DNA from: an uncultured beta proteobacterium
GTDB lineage: Bacteria; Pseudomonadota; Gammaproteobacteria; Burkholderiales; Rhodocyclaceae
Reading direction: 5' to 3'
Assembly: GCA_903959855.1 (NCBI GenBank)
Contig: CAJBYR010000157.1
Coordinates: 1-52,148, forward strand
Length of the DNA: 52,148 nucleotides
Position numbers and translations under genes: made by a program. Every line of letters starts with the position of its first letter. Positions within the stretch are counted from its first letter, which is position 1. Positions 20,194-29,787 of the stretch are shown in pieces. A model generated the notes under the pieces. That model was not told the DNA's origin. It was given only the letters and a program-made list of their open reading frames with translations, and ran no database searches.

Positions 20194-22539
20194 ATGAGCA
20201 CCGACTACCCCGACCTGTTTGACGCCCCGCCGCCGCCGCCTCCAGCGGCACCGCCGGTTACCGAAGACGACGGCTCCACGCTATCGCTGGATGCCTATGC
20301 CGAACGCGCCTATCTCTCCTATGCCATGAGCGTGGTCAGGGCACGCGCCCTGCCCCAGGTCGAGGATGGCCTGAAGCCCGTGCAACGCCGCATCCTCCAC
20401 GCCATGAACGAGATGCGGCTGGCCTCCAGTGCCAAGCACGTCAAGAGCGCGCGGGTGGTCGGCGACGTCATCGGCAAATACCATCCGCATGGTGACACCA
20501 GCGTCTATGACGCCATGGTCCGCGTGGCGCAAGACTTCACGCTGCGCTACCCGCTGGTGGATGGCCAGGGCAACTTCGGCTCACGGGATGGCGATGGCGC
20601 TGCCGCCATGCGCTACACGGAATGCCGCCTGACGCCGTTCGCCGACCTGTTGCTGGGAGAAATTGATCGCGGTACGGTGGACTTCATCGACAACTACGAT
20701 GGGTCGATGACCGAGCCGAAACTGATGCCGGCACGCCTGCCGATCGTTCTGCTGAATGGCGCGTCCGGTATCGCCGTCGGCATGGCCACCGAAATTCCGC
20801 CGCACAACCTGCGCGAGGTGGCGGAGGCGGCCCGCCTGCTGATCAAGAAGCCGGAAGCCATACTCGAAGAAGTGCTGGCGGTCATGCCCGGCCCGGATTT
20901 CCCCGGTGGCGGCCAACTGATCTCGACACCGGCCGACATTCGCGATGCCTACGCCAATGGTCGCGGTTCCCTGCGCATGCGCGCACGCTGGCGTATCGAA
21001 GAGCTGGCTCGCGGGCAATGGCGCGTGATTGTTGACGAACTGCCGCATGGCGTGTCGGTCGCCCAGGTGCTGTCGGAAATCGAAAGCCTCACCAACCCGC
21101 AGCCTCGCGCCGGGAAAAAAGACGTCAGCCAGGAACAGAAGAACCTCAAGGCCCTGGTGCTGGGTGTCCTTGACACGGTGCGCGACGAATCCAGCGACCA
21201 GCAACCCGTGCGCATCATGCTGGAACCCAAGAGTTCGAAGATTCCTCAGGACGAGTTCATGGCGGTGCTGCTGGCGCATACCAGCCTGGAGTCCAGCATC
21301 TCGGTCAACCTCACCATGGTGGGCCGGGACGGCAGGCCGCAACAGAAAAACCTGCTGACCATCCTCCACGAATGGATTGCGTTCCGCTTCGCCACGGTGG
21401 AACGTCGCAGCCGACACCGGCTGACCGAGGTGGAGCGTCGCATCCACATACTCGAAGGCCGCATGACGGTATTCCTGCGCATCGACGAGGTCATCCGGTG
21501 CATCCGTGAGTCCGACGAGCCAAAGCCCGACTTGATGGCGCGATTCGGGCTCTCGGAAATGCAGGCGGAAGACATCCTGGAGATTCGCCTGCGGCAACTG
21601 GCACGGCTGGAAGGAATACGCATCGAAAAAGAGCTTGGTGACCTGAGTGCGGAACATGGCCAGCTCAGCACGCTGCTCAATTCGCGCAGCGAAATGACCA
21701 GGCAGATCCAAAAGGAGATCAGCGAGGACTCGAAACGCTATGGCGACGCCCGGCGCACACTTATGCAAGCCGTGGCCCCGATCACCCAGGGTGAAATTGT
21801 GGTGCCGGATGAACCCGTCACCGTGATCATTTCCAAGAATGGCTGGGTGCGCTCGCGCCAGGGACATGGCGTCGACCCGGCAAGCATTGCCTACAAGACG
21901 GGCGATTTCCCCTGGCTGGTGACCGAGGCCCGCACGATCTGGCCGCTGATCGTGATCGACAGCCACGGTCGCAGCTACAGCGTCAGGGTGTCCGATTTAC
22001 CCGGTGGTCGGGGTGATGGTGCGCCGCTCAACACGATGATCGATTTTCAGGAAGGCGGCAAGTTGGCCCAAGTCCTGACGGCGGCACCGGACAGCAAGTA
22101 TCTGGTCGCGGGTTCTGGGGGCTACGGTTTTATTGCCAGCATCGGCGACATGATGGCACGCAACAAGGCAGGCAAGGCCTTCCTGACCCTCGAGAAGGGC
22201 GAGCATCCGTTGCCACCGGCACCCCTGATTGGCGATACCGCCGCCGTCATTACCCAAGCCGGTCGCTTGCTGCTGTTCCCGCTGGCGGACCTTCGCGAAA
22301 TGGCCAAAGGCAAGGGGCTGATGCTGATCGACCTGATCAAGACCGACCAGGTCGTCGGCGTCGCCGTTATCGGAAGCCAGGCCCTGGAGATCGAGGGCAG
22401 CGGACGCGGCGGGAAACCGGTGCGACAAACGCTGGATGTTCGGGCTCAGGCCGAGTTCCGAGGTGCAAGGGCGCGTCGCGGCCAGGAGATCTCATTCCGG
22501 ATAAAACCCATGGGCCTGAGCGTGACAATCAAACATTGA
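20194..22539 (+). CDS. parC: DNA topoisomerase IV subunit A
   Basis: A 781-residue type IIA topoisomerase cleavage subunit. [32 protein letters not shown] begins at about residue 45; the catalytic Tyr is in [14 protein letters not shown] near residue 140. A beta-pinwheel C-terminal domain follows from about residue 530 with GRGRG-like blades ([17 protein letters not shown]). The N-terminus has a proline run (six Pro, then AAPP) within the first 25 residues, which would be expected to need EF-P during translation. The start ATG is 35 bases after the toxin gene; family members vary at this end. Confidence 0.95.
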   Translation: MSTDYPDLFDAPPPPPPAAPPVTEDDGSTLSLDAYAERAYLSYAMSVVRARALPQVEDGLKPVQRRILHAMNEMRLASSAKHVKSARVVGDVIGKYHPHGDTSVYDAMVRVAQDFTLRYPLVDGQGNFGSRDGDGAAAMRYTECRLTPFADLLLGEIDRGTVDFIDNYDGSMTEPKLMPARLPIVLLNGASGIAVGMATEIPPHNLREVAEAARLLIKKPEAILEEVLAVMPGPDFPGGGQLISTPADIRDAYANGRGSLRMRARWRIEELARGQWRVIVDELPHGVSVAQVLSEIESLTNPQPRAGKKDVSQEQKNLKALVLGVLDTVRDESSDQQPVRIMLEPKSSKIPQDEFMAVLLAHTSLESSISVNLTMVGRDGRPQQKNLLTILHEWIAFRFATVERRSRHRLTEVERRIHILEGRMTVFLRIDEVIRCIRESDEPKPDLMARFGLSEMQAEDILEIRLRQLARLEGIRIEKELGDLSAEHGQLSTLLNSRSEMTRQIQKEISEDSKRYGDARRTLMQAVAPITQGEIVVPDEPVTVIISKNGWVRSRQGHGVDPASIAYKTGDFPWLVTEARTIWPLIVIDSHGRSYSVRVSDLPGGRGDGAPLNTMIDFQEGGKLAQVLTAAPDSKYLVAGSGGYGFIASIGDMMARNKAGKAFLTLEKGEHPLPPAPLIGDTAAVITQAGRLLLFPLADLREMAKGKGLMLIDLIKTDQVVGVAVIGSQALEIEGSGRGGKPVRQTLDVRAQAEFRGARARRGQEISFRIKPMGLSVTIKH

Positions 22540-22605
22540 TGCTAGAATCTTTGGGAACCTGGCCCGCCGGCACTCGGTGACCGAGTACCGCCTACGGAGA
22601 AAAAA

Positions 22606-22743
22606 ATGCTTTTCATTCTTTACTACATCATCGCCATCGTCGTACTGGTGCTCCATTTCACTGGAATGCTGGCCCGCTACAACATGGAATGGCTGATTCT
22701 GGTTCTGGCGGTGACGGTGTTCCCGGCGGTGATTTACCTCTAG
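22606..22743 (+). CDS. Small membrane protein, 45 residues
   Basis: An ORF of 45 codons with GGAGA seven bases before the ATG. The peptide has two hydrophobic stretches (LFILYYIIAIVVLVLHFTGM and EWLILVLAVTVFPAVIYL) joined by LARYNM, so it is likely a two-span inner-membrane peptide. A possible -10 (TAGAAT, 22543-22548) and a small hairpin (ACTCGG/CCGAGT, 22572-22586) lie in the 66 bases after parC. No function is known to me. Good ribosome-binding site and protein character support it. Confidence 0.65.
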   Translation: MLFILYYIIAIVVLVLHFTGMLARYNMEWLILVLAVTVFPAVIYL

Positions 22744-22765
22744 CGCCTGAATCACCGCAGGACCA

Positions 22766-22784
22766 GCGCCGACTCTTGCGGCGC
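22766..22784. terminator. Weak hairpin between convergent genes
   Basis: GCGCCG/CGGCGC with a seven-base loop lies between the small membrane gene (plus) and thrC (minus). Neither side has a convincing T tract, so it is at most a weak or Rho-assisted terminator. Confidence 0.3.
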
Positions 22785-22793
22785 CCAATTTCC

Positions 22794-24221
22794 TCAGCAG
22801 TTGCGGGTGACGATGGCCTTCACCTGATCGACAGACGCATCGACCACTTCGACGCGCTGGTCGAGCTTTTCGATCCCTTCCAGTTCCTTTGGCCGTGCCG
22901 GATCGCATCCCAGCGCTTCATGGATGGTTTCAGAGAACTTAACCGCCTGGGCCGTTTCCAGAACGACCATCGGTATGCCCGCTTCGCGGTGCTCCCGCGC
23001 CACCTTGACGCCATCGGCCGTATGGGTGTCGATCATCAACTGATGGTGATTCCACACGTCGCGAATGGTCGCCAGGCGATCCGCATGCGAACTGCTCCCT
23101 GAGACGACACCGTAGCCTGGAAGGTCCGCAAAATAGCGGGTGCCGCGCAGGTCGAAGGCCCCACCGGCATCGACCTGCTGCCAGAGTTCGCGAACTTTCG
23201 ATGCGTCGCGCCCGACCAGGTCAAAGATGAACCGCTCGAAATTGGATGCCTTGGAGATGTCCATCGACGGGCTCGACGTAACGTGCGTTTCTGCGGTGGC
23301 CCGTGGCCGATAGACGCCGCTGCGGAAGAACTCGTCGAGTACGTCGTTCTCATTGGTCGCCAGCACCAGGCGCGCGATCGGCAGTCCCATCATGCGGGCA
23401 ATGTGTCCGGCGCAAATGTTGCCGAAGTTACCCGAAGGCACACAGAAGGCGACCTGCTGGTCGTTTGCAGTGGTGGCCGCAAAGTACCCCTTGAAGTAAT
23501 AGACCACCTGGGCCATGACGCGCGCCCAGTTGATCGAATTCACCGCGCCGATACGGTACTTCGCCTTGAATTCGGCGTCGTTGGAGACCGCCTTGACGAT
23601 ATCCTGAGCATCGTCGAACATCCCGCGCACGGCGATATTGAAGATGTTCGGGTCCTGTAACGAGTACATCTGCGCGCGCTGGAAGGCACTCATCTTCCCT
23701 TCCGGCGACAGCATGAAGACCTTGACCCTATGCTTGCCGCGCATCGCGTATTCAGCGGCAGAACCTGTGTCGCCTGAGGTCGCGCCCAGTATGTTGATGC
23801 TTTCGCCACGCTTTTCCAGGACGTACTCGAAAAGATGGCCAAGCAACTGCATCGCCATGTCCTTGAAGGCGAGCGTCGGACCGTTGGACAGTTCCAGCAG
23901 GTGGAAGCCGGGCTCCAGTGTCGTAAGAGGCGTAATCTCGCTCGCATCGCCGCCGGGACGGCAATAGCGATAGACGTTGGCGGAATAGGTGCGGTCGGCA
24001 ATCGCCTTCAGATCGCAGGCGGGAATGTCGTCGACATACTTCAGGAGGATCTTCAGCGCCAGGGCGTGATACGGCAATTCGCGCCATTCCGCCAATTCCG
24101 CCGCACTCACTTGCGGGTAGGACTCCGGCAGGTAGAGCCCGCCATCGGGCGCCAGTCCGCCGAGAAGGATGTCGCAGAACTGTTGCGGCTGCGCGCCGCC
24201 GCGCGTGGAGATGTATTTCAT
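22794..24221 (-). CDS. thrC: Threonine synthase
   Basis: A 475-residue PLP enzyme that converts O-phosphohomoserine to threonine. The N-terminus MKYISTRGGAQPQQFCDILLGGLAPDGGLYLPE is typical; the PLP lysine is in GPTLAFKDMAMQLLG at about residue 113; GATSGDTGSAAEYAMRGK and the phosphate-binding VPSGNFGNICAGHIARMMGLP follow. It starts one base after the hom stop codon, the usual hom-thrC pairing. Confidence 0.96.
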   Translation of the reverse strand: MKYISTRGGAQPQQFCDILLGGLAPDGGLYLPESYPQVSAAELAEWRELPYHALALKILLKYVDDIPACDLKAIADRTYSANVYRYCRPGGDASEITPLTTLEPGFHLLELSNGPTLAFKDMAMQLLGHLFEYVLEKRGESINILGATSGDTGSAAEYAMRGKHRVKVFMLSPEGKMSAFQRAQMYSLQDPNIFNIAVRGMFDDAQDIVKAVSNDAEFKAKYRIGAVNSINWARVMAQVVYYFKGYFAATTANDQQVAFCVPSGNFGNICAGHIARMMGLPIARLVLATNENDVLDEFFRSGVYRPRATAETHVTSSPSMDISKASNFERFIFDLVGRDASKVRELWQQVDAGGAFDLRGTRYFADLPGYGVVSGSSSHADRLATIRDVWNHHQLMIDTHTADGVKVAREHREAGIPMVVLETAQAVKFSETIHEALGCDPARPKELEGIEKLDQRVEVVDASVDQVKAIVTRNC

Positions 24222-24222
24222 G

Positions 24223-25533
24223 TCAGCCCAGCTCTTCCATGCGCAGGCGAATCACTTTCTTCTTGACCACAGGCAGCGCCTCGATTTTTGCTATCGCCGC
24301 ATCCACATTCCGCTCGCGGGTGATGTGGGTCAGCATGATGATGTCGGTCTGTGACTCGCCCTCGCCCGGCTCGCGCTGGATCATGGCGTCGATCGAAATC
24401 TGCTGGTCGGCGAGTATGCGCGTGATGTCGGCCAGAACGCCCGGCTTGTCCTCGACGCGCAGGCGCAGGTAATACCCGGACTCCACATCCGCCAGGGGCA
24501 GGATGGGCGTGTCTTCCATCGCGCCCGGCTGGAATGCCAGATGCGGCACACGGTGTTCCGGATCAGCCGTATGCATGCGCGTGACATCCACCAGATCGGC
24601 GATGACTGCGGAGGCGGTCGGCTCGGCACCGGCACCCTTGCCGTAATACAGCGTGGCGCCCACCGCATCGCCTTGCACCAATACCGCGTTCATTGCACCC
24701 TCGACATTGGCAATCAGCCGCTTGCCGGGAATCAGGGTCGGATGGACTCGCAATTCCACGCCGTCCGGGCGCCGGCGCGTGATGCCCAGCAGCTTGATGC
24801 GGTAGCCCAACTGCTCGGCGTACTTGATGTCATCGGCGTCGAGTTTGCTGATGCCCTCGATGTGGGCCTTGTCAAACTGCATCGGAATGCCAAAGGCCAG
24901 CGCCGACAGAATCGTGATCTTGTGCCCGGCATCGACGCCTTCGATATCGAAGGTCGGGTCAGCCTCGGCATAGCCCAGCCGCTGCGCCTCCTTCAGGACG
25001 ACGTCGAAGGGCAGGCCCTTGTCACGCATCTCGGACAGGATGAAGTTGGTGGTGCCGTTGATGATGCCGGCGATCCACTGGATGCGATTGGCGGTGAGGC
25101 CTTCACGCAGTGCCTTGATGATGGGGATGCCTCCCGCCACCGCCGCCTCGAAGGCCACCATGACGCCTTTTTCATGGGCCGCAGCAAAAATCTCGTTGCC
25201 ATGCACGGCAAGGAGTGCCTTGTTGGCCGTCACCACATGCTTGCCGTTGGCGATGGCTTTCAGCACCAGCTCTTTGGCTATGCCATAGCCACCGATCAGT
25301 TCAACCACAATATCGATGTCCGGATCGGTCACTACCGCGAAGGCGTCATCGGTGACCTGAGCGCGACCTGCGGTGACCTGGCGCGCGAGTTCGAGATTCT
25401 TGTCGGCGACCTTGGTAATTCGAATCGGTCGCCCGGCGCGCCGGGTGATCTCGGCCTCGTTGCGTGAAAGTACGTTGAACGTGCCGCCGCCAACGGTACC
25501 GATGCCGAGCAGACCTACATTGATGGGTTTCAT
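24223..25533 (-). CDS. hom: Homoserine dehydrogenase
   Basis: A 436-residue single-function homoserine dehydrogenase with C-terminal ACT domain. It has the nucleotide-binding GLLGIGTVGGGTFNVL at 8-23, VVELIGGYGIAKELVLKAI, the catalytic region EADPTFDIEGVDAGHKITILSALAFG, and an ACT domain (about 355-430, YYLRLRVEDKPGVLADITRIL), which in relatives mediates threonine feedback. The ATG at 25533 overlaps the GNAT gene stop (ATGA) and has AGGAAA upstream. Product feeds threonine and methionine synthesis. Confidence 0.96.
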   Translation of the reverse strand: MKPINVGLLGIGTVGGGTFNVLSRNEAEITRRAGRPIRITKVADKNLELARQVTAGRAQVTDDAFAVVTDPDIDIVVELIGGYGIAKELVLKAIANGKHVVTANKALLAVHGNEIFAAAHEKGVMVAFEAAVAGGIPIIKALREGLTANRIQWIAGIINGTTNFILSEMRDKGLPFDVVLKEAQRLGYAEADPTFDIEGVDAGHKITILSALAFGIPMQFDKAHIEGISKLDADDIKYAEQLGYRIKLLGITRRRPDGVELRVHPTLIPGKRLIANVEGAMNAVLVQGDAVGATLYYGKGAGAEPTASAVIADLVDVTRMHTADPEHRVPHLAFQPGAMEDTPILPLADVESGYYLRLRVEDKPGVLADITRILADQQISIDAMIQREPGEGESQTDIIMLTHITRERNVDAAIAKIEALPVVKKKVIRLRMEELG

Positions 25534-25982
25534 GGGATGGATTTCCTGAAGCAAAAACTGGGAATGACAAAACCTTCGCGAAAGTAAAAGCGATGGGCGG
25601 AGGTACGCTGGGTACCGGAATCAAGCGCGATGACGTCGCAACCCAGATGCCGGGCCCTCGCCTCAAGGCCGGCCAGCAAAAAGCGGCCGACACCCCGGGA
25701 ACGATGCGCGGCATCGGTAACCAGGTCGTCGACATACAGCCGACAACCCTCGTAGGTGTTCTGAATCACCCGCCACACGGCGACACCCCGTACGTCATCG
25801 CCTTCGACGGCAAGCATCATGCGCGCGCCAGTCGCGAATACCTCGGCAAGGCGATGCGCATAGTCGTCCGGCAAGCGGTCGCGCAACTGGCGATGCACCG
25901 TCTCGGCCCGCGCCAGCCACTCGGGAGCCACAACGTCGCCACTGGCACCGGTAACATCCACCAGCGCCAGCTCAGCTCCCAT
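25530..25982 (-). CDS. GNAT family N-acetyltransferase
   Basis: A 150-residue GNAT acetyltransferase. The acetyl-CoA loop is VTDAAHRSRGVGRFLLAGLEARA at about 86-108, followed by VIALDSGTQRTSAHRFYFREGF. The acceptor is not evident. The ATG at 25982 overlaps the end of alaA by 11 bases and its stop overlaps the hom start (ATGA), so it is embedded in an amino-acid operon alaA-GNAT-hom-thrC. An open frame upstream adds residues within alaA and is unlikely to be used. Confidence 0.88.
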   Translation of the reverse strand: MGAELALVDVTGASGDVVAPEWLARAETVHRQLRDRLPDDYAHRLAEVFATGARMMLAVEGDDVRGVAVWRVIQNTYEGCRLYVDDLVTDAAHRSRGVGRFLLAGLEARARHLGCDVIALDSGTQRTSAHRFYFREGFVIPSFCFRKSIP

Positions 25983-27198
25983 AGCGTTTGCGATAGCTTT
26001 CGAGGAAGCGCGCGATGCGGCCGATGGCTTCACGCAAATCGTCTTCGTGCGGCAGGAAAACCAGTCGGAAATGATCCGGGTGCGGCCAATTGAAGCCCGT
26101 GCCCTGCACCAGCAGCACCTTTTCCGCCGTCAGCAGTTCCCCGATGAACTCCTGGTCGTCGCTGATGGGATACAGCTTCGGATCGAGGCGCGGGAACATG
26201 TACAGGGTCGCCTTCGGCTTGACGCAAGTAACACCCGGAATCGAAGTGATCAATTCATGGGCAACATCGCGCTGGCGGCACATGCGGCCCCCGGGTGCCA
26301 CCAGGTCGTCAATACTCTGGTAACCGCCCAGGGCGGTCTGGATGCCCCACTGACCGGGCACATTGGCGCAAAGTCGCATCGATGCCAGCATGTCCAGGCC
26401 ATCGATATAGTCGCGCGCATGCTTCTTCTCGCCGGAAACAATCATCCACCCCGAGCGATAGCCGCAGGAACGGTAGTTCTTCGACAAGCCGTTAAAGGTG
26501 ATGGTCAGCACGTCCTCGGACAAGGCGGCAATCGAGGTGTGCGTCACGCCATCGTAAAGGACTTTGTCATAGACCTCGTCGGCGTAGATGATCAGGTCGT
26601 TGGCACGCGCGATCTCGATGATCTCCTTCAACACTTCGTCCGGATACACGGCGCCGGTCGGATTGTTCGGATTGATGATGACAATGGCTCGCGTCTGTGG
26701 CGTGATCTTGGCGCGAATGTCAGCAAGATCCGGCATCCAGCCGGCACCCTCATCACACAGGTAGTGTCGCGGCGTGCCCCCGGAGAGACTCACCGCCGCC
26801 GTCCACAACGGGTAATCCGGCGCCGGCACCAGAACCTCGTCGCCCGTGTCGAGCAGAGCGTTCATGGCCATCACGATCAGTTCGGACACGCCGTTGCCGA
26901 TGTAGATGTCCTCGATGGTCACTCCCTTGATGCGCTTTTGCTGGGAATAATGCATCACTGCCTTGCGCGCCGAGAAAATCCCCTTGGAGTCAACATAACC
27001 GGCCGCCATGGGCAGGTTGCGGATCATGTCCTGCTGGATTTCCTCGGGTGAATCGAAGCCGAAGGCGGCCAGGTTGCCGATATTCAGCTTGATGATCTTG
27101 TGCCCCTCTTCCTCCATCTGGCGGGCGCGAGCGAGCACCGGGCCACGGATGTCGTAACAGACGTTGGCGAGTTTGGCGGATTTGCTTACGGGCTGCAT
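25972..27198 (-). CDS. alaA: Alanine-synthesising aminotransferase AlaA (pyridoxal phosphate)
   Basis: A 408-residue class I/II aminotransferase closely like E. coli AlaA, the glutamate-pyruvate transaminase. Typical segments: YDIRGPVLARARQMEEEGHKIIKLNIGN, IYIGNGVSELIVMAMNALL, VLVPAPDYPLWTAAV, INPNNPTGAVYP, YADEVYDKVLYDG, the PLP lysine in TFNGLSKNYRSCGYRSGWM. AAGGACG lies eight bases before the ATG at 27198; upstream frame lacks family similarity. It is the first gene of the alaA-GNAT-hom-thrC unit. Confidence 0.92.
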   Translation of the reverse strand: MQPVSKSAKLANVCYDIRGPVLARARQMEEEGHKIIKLNIGNLAAFGFDSPEEIQQDMIRNLPMAAGYVDSKGIFSARKAVMHYSQQKRIKGVTIEDIYIGNGVSELIVMAMNALLDTGDEVLVPAPDYPLWTAAVSLSGGTPRHYLCDEGAGWMPDLADIRAKITPQTRAIVIINPNNPTGAVYPDEVLKEIIEIARANDLIIYADEVYDKVLYDGVTHTSIAALSEDVLTITFNGLSKNYRSCGYRSGWMIVSGEKKHARDYIDGLDMLASMRLCANVPGQWGIQTALGGYQSIDDLVAPGGRMCRQRDVAHELITSIPGVTCVKPKATLYMFPRLDPKLYPISDDQEFIGELLTAEKVLLVQGTGFNWPHPDHFRLVFLPHEDDLREAIGRIARFLESYRKRYGS

Positions 27199-27305
27199 GG
27201 GCAACCGTCCTTTCGGAATCACGTCACGGAGTTCCCGCGACTGGAAAAACAGGCGTTCAGCAACCGCATGGATGCATGCGCAGGCCTTATGCCGAAGCGA
27301 AAAGG

Positions 27306-27311
27306 TATAAT
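27306..27311 (+). promoter_or_regulatory. TATAAT hexamer in the alaA / Mth938-like divergent region
   Basis: A perfect TATAAT preceded by AAAGG lies 94 bases before the Mth938-like gene, which heads the arn block. I see no good -35 at 16-18 bases. The divergent region 27199-27404 shows nothing else clear, including no obvious PmrA-type repeat. Confidence 0.35.
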
Positions 27312-27404
27312 GTTACCGAAGCCGATGCTGCACCGCAAATCCAGACTTGACGCGGCTTTCCGCCATCCTGCCCCCGTCCGACAAATTCCGCTCCCGTCGC
27401 CCGA

Positions 27405-27776
27405 ATGAAGCTGCACGCCTCCGTCACCACCGACCTGATGACGATCACCGCCTACGATTCCGGATACATCGCGGTCAATGGTCGCCACTTGTCAAAAAGC
27501 TTCCTGCTGACCCCGAAACGACTGATCGAAGACTGGTCACCCGCAGGTTTCGAGGCACTGGCCGAAGCCGATTTCGCCGCCATCGCGGGAATCGGCGCGC
27601 CAATCGTGCTGCTGGGCACGGGGTCCCGACAGCGTTTCCCGGCGCCAAAGCTCCTTCGCGCGCTGATCGAGAGGCGCATCGGGGTTGAAGTCATGGATAC
27701 CCATGCCGCATGTCGTACTTACAACATCCTGATGGCGGAAGGTCGCGACGTGGCTGCCGCCCTGATCATCGAATGA
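27405..27776 (+). CDS. Mth938-like (DUF498) domain protein
   Basis: A 123-residue protein of the DUF498/Mth938 family, which also includes mitochondrial NDUFAF3. Features are ITAYDSGYIAVNGRHLSKSFLLTP, PIVLLGTGSRQRFP and IGVEVMDTHAACRTYNILMAEGRDVAAALI. The biochemical role in bacteria is unsettled. It starts the long coupled run, since its stop overlaps the arnT start (ATGA). Confidence 0.9.
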   Translation: MKLHASVTTDLMTITAYDSGYIAVNGRHLSKSFLLTPKRLIEDWSPAGFEALAEADFAAIAGIGAPIVLLGTGSRQRFPAPKLLRALIERRIGVEVMDTHAACRTYNILMAEGRDVAAALIIE

Positions 27777-29419
27777 GCGCTGCCGGCGCGCTGCCGCGCA
27801 ATTTATTGTGGCTGCTGGTCGCGGTCTTTGCGCTGGTCTGGTTCGGCACGCTGGAGTACCGGCGCCTGATCAATCCTGATGAAGGGCGCTATGCAGAGAT
27901 TCCCCGGGAGATGGTAGCCAGCGGCGACTGGACCACGCCGCGTCTCAATGACATCAAGTATTTCTACAAGCCACCGCTACAGTACTGGGCAACCGCCGCT
28001 GCATTTTCCGTGTTTGGTGAGCACCACTGGACGGCACGCCTGTGGCCGGCACTGACCGGCTTCCTCGGCATCCTGCTGACTGCCTTTGCCACCGCGCGCC
28101 TGTTCACCCCACTTGCGGGACTCATTGCCGGTGCCGTGCTCGGCAGCAGCGTTCTATGGAACGTGATCGGACACGCCAACACCCTCGACATGGGGGTGAG
28201 TTCCCTGCTTGCCGCCGCCATCCTGGCCCTGTGTCTGGCGCAGCGTGACGAATCGGCGGCAAGTCGGCGCTGGGGCGACGGCGCCTGGGCACTGCTTGCC
28301 CTGGCCACGCTGTCCAAGGGCCTGATCGGTCTCGTTCTTCCGGCCGCAACGGTGGTGGCCTACATGCTCTGGCAGCGCGACTGGGGCCTGCTGAAACGCC
28401 TTCGGCTCGTTCGCGGCATCGCCATCCTTCTGGCCATCACCGCGCCATGGTTCATTGTGGTGTCGATCGCCAACCCTGAATTTCCGCACTACTTCTTTGT
28501 CCACGAGCATTTCGAACGCTTCCTGACCAAGGCGCACGGCCGCTACCAGCCCGCATGGTATTTCATCCCCATCCTGCTGATCGGCATGATTCCCTGGCTG
28601 GGAAGCCTGCTCCAGGGGCTTTGGCTAGGTCTCGCCCGTGAAAGCACCCGCGAATTTTCCCCGACGCGGTTCCTGCTGACCTGGATCGTGGTGGTGTTCG
28701 GCTTTTTTTCCGTGTCCAGTTCCAAGCTCGCGTCCTACATCCTGCCGATCTTTCCCGCCATTGGCGTGCTGATCGGCCTGTACCTGGCTCGGCAGGAAGG
28801 CAATCCGGCGCTGCGCTGGCAGGCCTTGCCAGCACTACTTGTCGGAATGGCGGGCTTGGTCCTGGCCGGTCGCGCAGCGGATTTCGCCACCCCACAGGTC
28901 GACGTTGAGCGCTACCTTGCCTACCAGCCCTGGCTGTATGGCGCCGCGATCGCGCTCCTGCTCGGCGGCATTCTCGCCTTCGCTTACGGACGCAAAGGGC
29001 GCAGTCTGGCCTTTGCCCTGGCCCTTGCTGCCGGAGGTCACCTGTTCGGCCAGTTGTTCCTGCTGGGGCATGACGAAATCGGCCGGGTCAATTCAGCCCA
29101 CGATGCCGCATTGGCCATCCGTGACAAGCTGCCGCCGGGCGTACCCTTCTTTTCCGCAGACACCTACGACCAGAGCCTGCAGTTTTACTTGAAGCGAACC
29201 ACCACCATGGTGGCGTATCGCGACGAATTGAGCTTCGGCATTGCCCAGGAGCCGCAGAAGTTCATCGTCAGCATGGACGAGTTCGAGACCCGCTGGCGTG
29301 AACTTCCTGCTGCCTGGGCGCTGATGTCCCCGCGAACCTGGAGCGAAATGCAGAAAAAGGGCCTCCCAATGACCGAACAGTTCCGCGACAGTCGCCGCGT
29401 GATCGTGAGCAAACCATGA
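27773..29419 (+). CDS. arnT: ArnT-like lipid A aminoarabinosyl/glycosyl transferase (GT-C, PMT family)
   Basis: A 548-residue polytopic inner-membrane glycosyltransferase, the length of ArnT, which moves 4-amino-4-deoxy-L-arabinose from undecaprenyl phosphate to lipid A on the periplasmic side. The catalytic acidic motif is in INPDEGRYAEIPREMVASGDW at about 30-50, followed by KPPLQYWATAAAF and a dozen hydrophobic segments, then a soluble C-terminal domain (SADTYDQSLQFYLKRTTTMVAYRDEL). The arn genes around it support Ara4N rather than another sugar. ATGA junctions at both ends. Confidence 0.88.
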   Translation: MSAAGALPRNLLWLLVAVFALVWFGTLEYRRLINPDEGRYAEIPREMVASGDWTTPRLNDIKYFYKPPLQYWATAAAFSVFGEHHWTARLWPALTGFLGILLTAFATARLFTPLAGLIAGAVLGSSVLWNVIGHANTLDMGVSSLLAAAILALCLAQRDESAASRRWGDGAWALLALATLSKGLIGLVLPAATVVAYMLWQRDWGLLKRLRLVRGIAILLAITAPWFIVVSIANPEFPHYFFVHEHFERFLTKAHGRYQPAWYFIPILLIGMIPWLGSLLQGLWLGLARESTREFSPTRFLLTWIVVVFGFFSVSSSKLASYILPIFPAIGVLIGLYLARQEGNPALRWQALPALLVGMAGLVLAGRAADFATPQVDVERYLAYQPWLYGAAIALLLGGILAFAYGRKGRSLAFALALAAGGHLFGQLFLLGHDEIGRVNSAHDAALAIRDKLPPGVPFFSADTYDQSLQFYLKRTTTMVAYRDELSFGIAQEPQKFIVSMDEFETRWRELPAAWALMSPRTWSEMQKKGLPMTEQFRDSRRVIVSKP

Positions 29420-29787
29420 GCGGCGTGAGCTTTGCGCTGATTCTCGCCGGCGTGCTGCTCAATGCCGCCGCGCAATTGTTCCTGAAGGCCGGCACCAATG
29501 CCGTGGGCCATTTCGAGTTCCATGCCGACAACATTCTTCCGATCGGCCTCAAGCTGGCGTTTCAGCCCTTCATCATGGGCGGCATGGCCTGCTATGCAAT
29601 CAGCCTGGTGGTCTGGATCATGGCCCTCTCGCGAGTGCCGGTGTCGATCGCCTATCCGATGCTTTCCATCGGCTACGTGATCAATGCCTTCATTGCCTGG
29701 CAATGGTTCGGCGAAGCACTGGCCGCGCAGAAGCTGCTTGGAATCGGCTTCATCGTGGTCGGCGTGTTCCTGGTGGCACGCTCATGA
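29416..29787 (+). CDS. SMR-family flippase subunit, ArnE/ArnF-like
   Basis: A 123-residue protein with four predicted membrane spans (ALILAGVLLNAAAQLFLKAG, FIMGGMACYAISLVVWIMAL, IAYPMLSIGYVINAFIAWQWF, KLLGIGFIVVGVFLVA). It belongs to the EmrE/SMR group that includes ArnE and ArnF, which in E. coli form a pair that flips undecaprenyl-P-Ara4N. Only one such gene is present here, so it may act as a homodimer. Coupled to arnT and arnB by ATGA overlaps. Confidence 0.85.
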   Translation: MSGVSFALILAGVLLNAAAQLFLKAGTNAVGHFEFHADNILPIGLKLAFQPFIMGGMACYAISLVVWIMALSRVPVSIAYPMLSIGYVINAFIAWQWFGEALAAQKLLGIGFIVVGVFLVARS

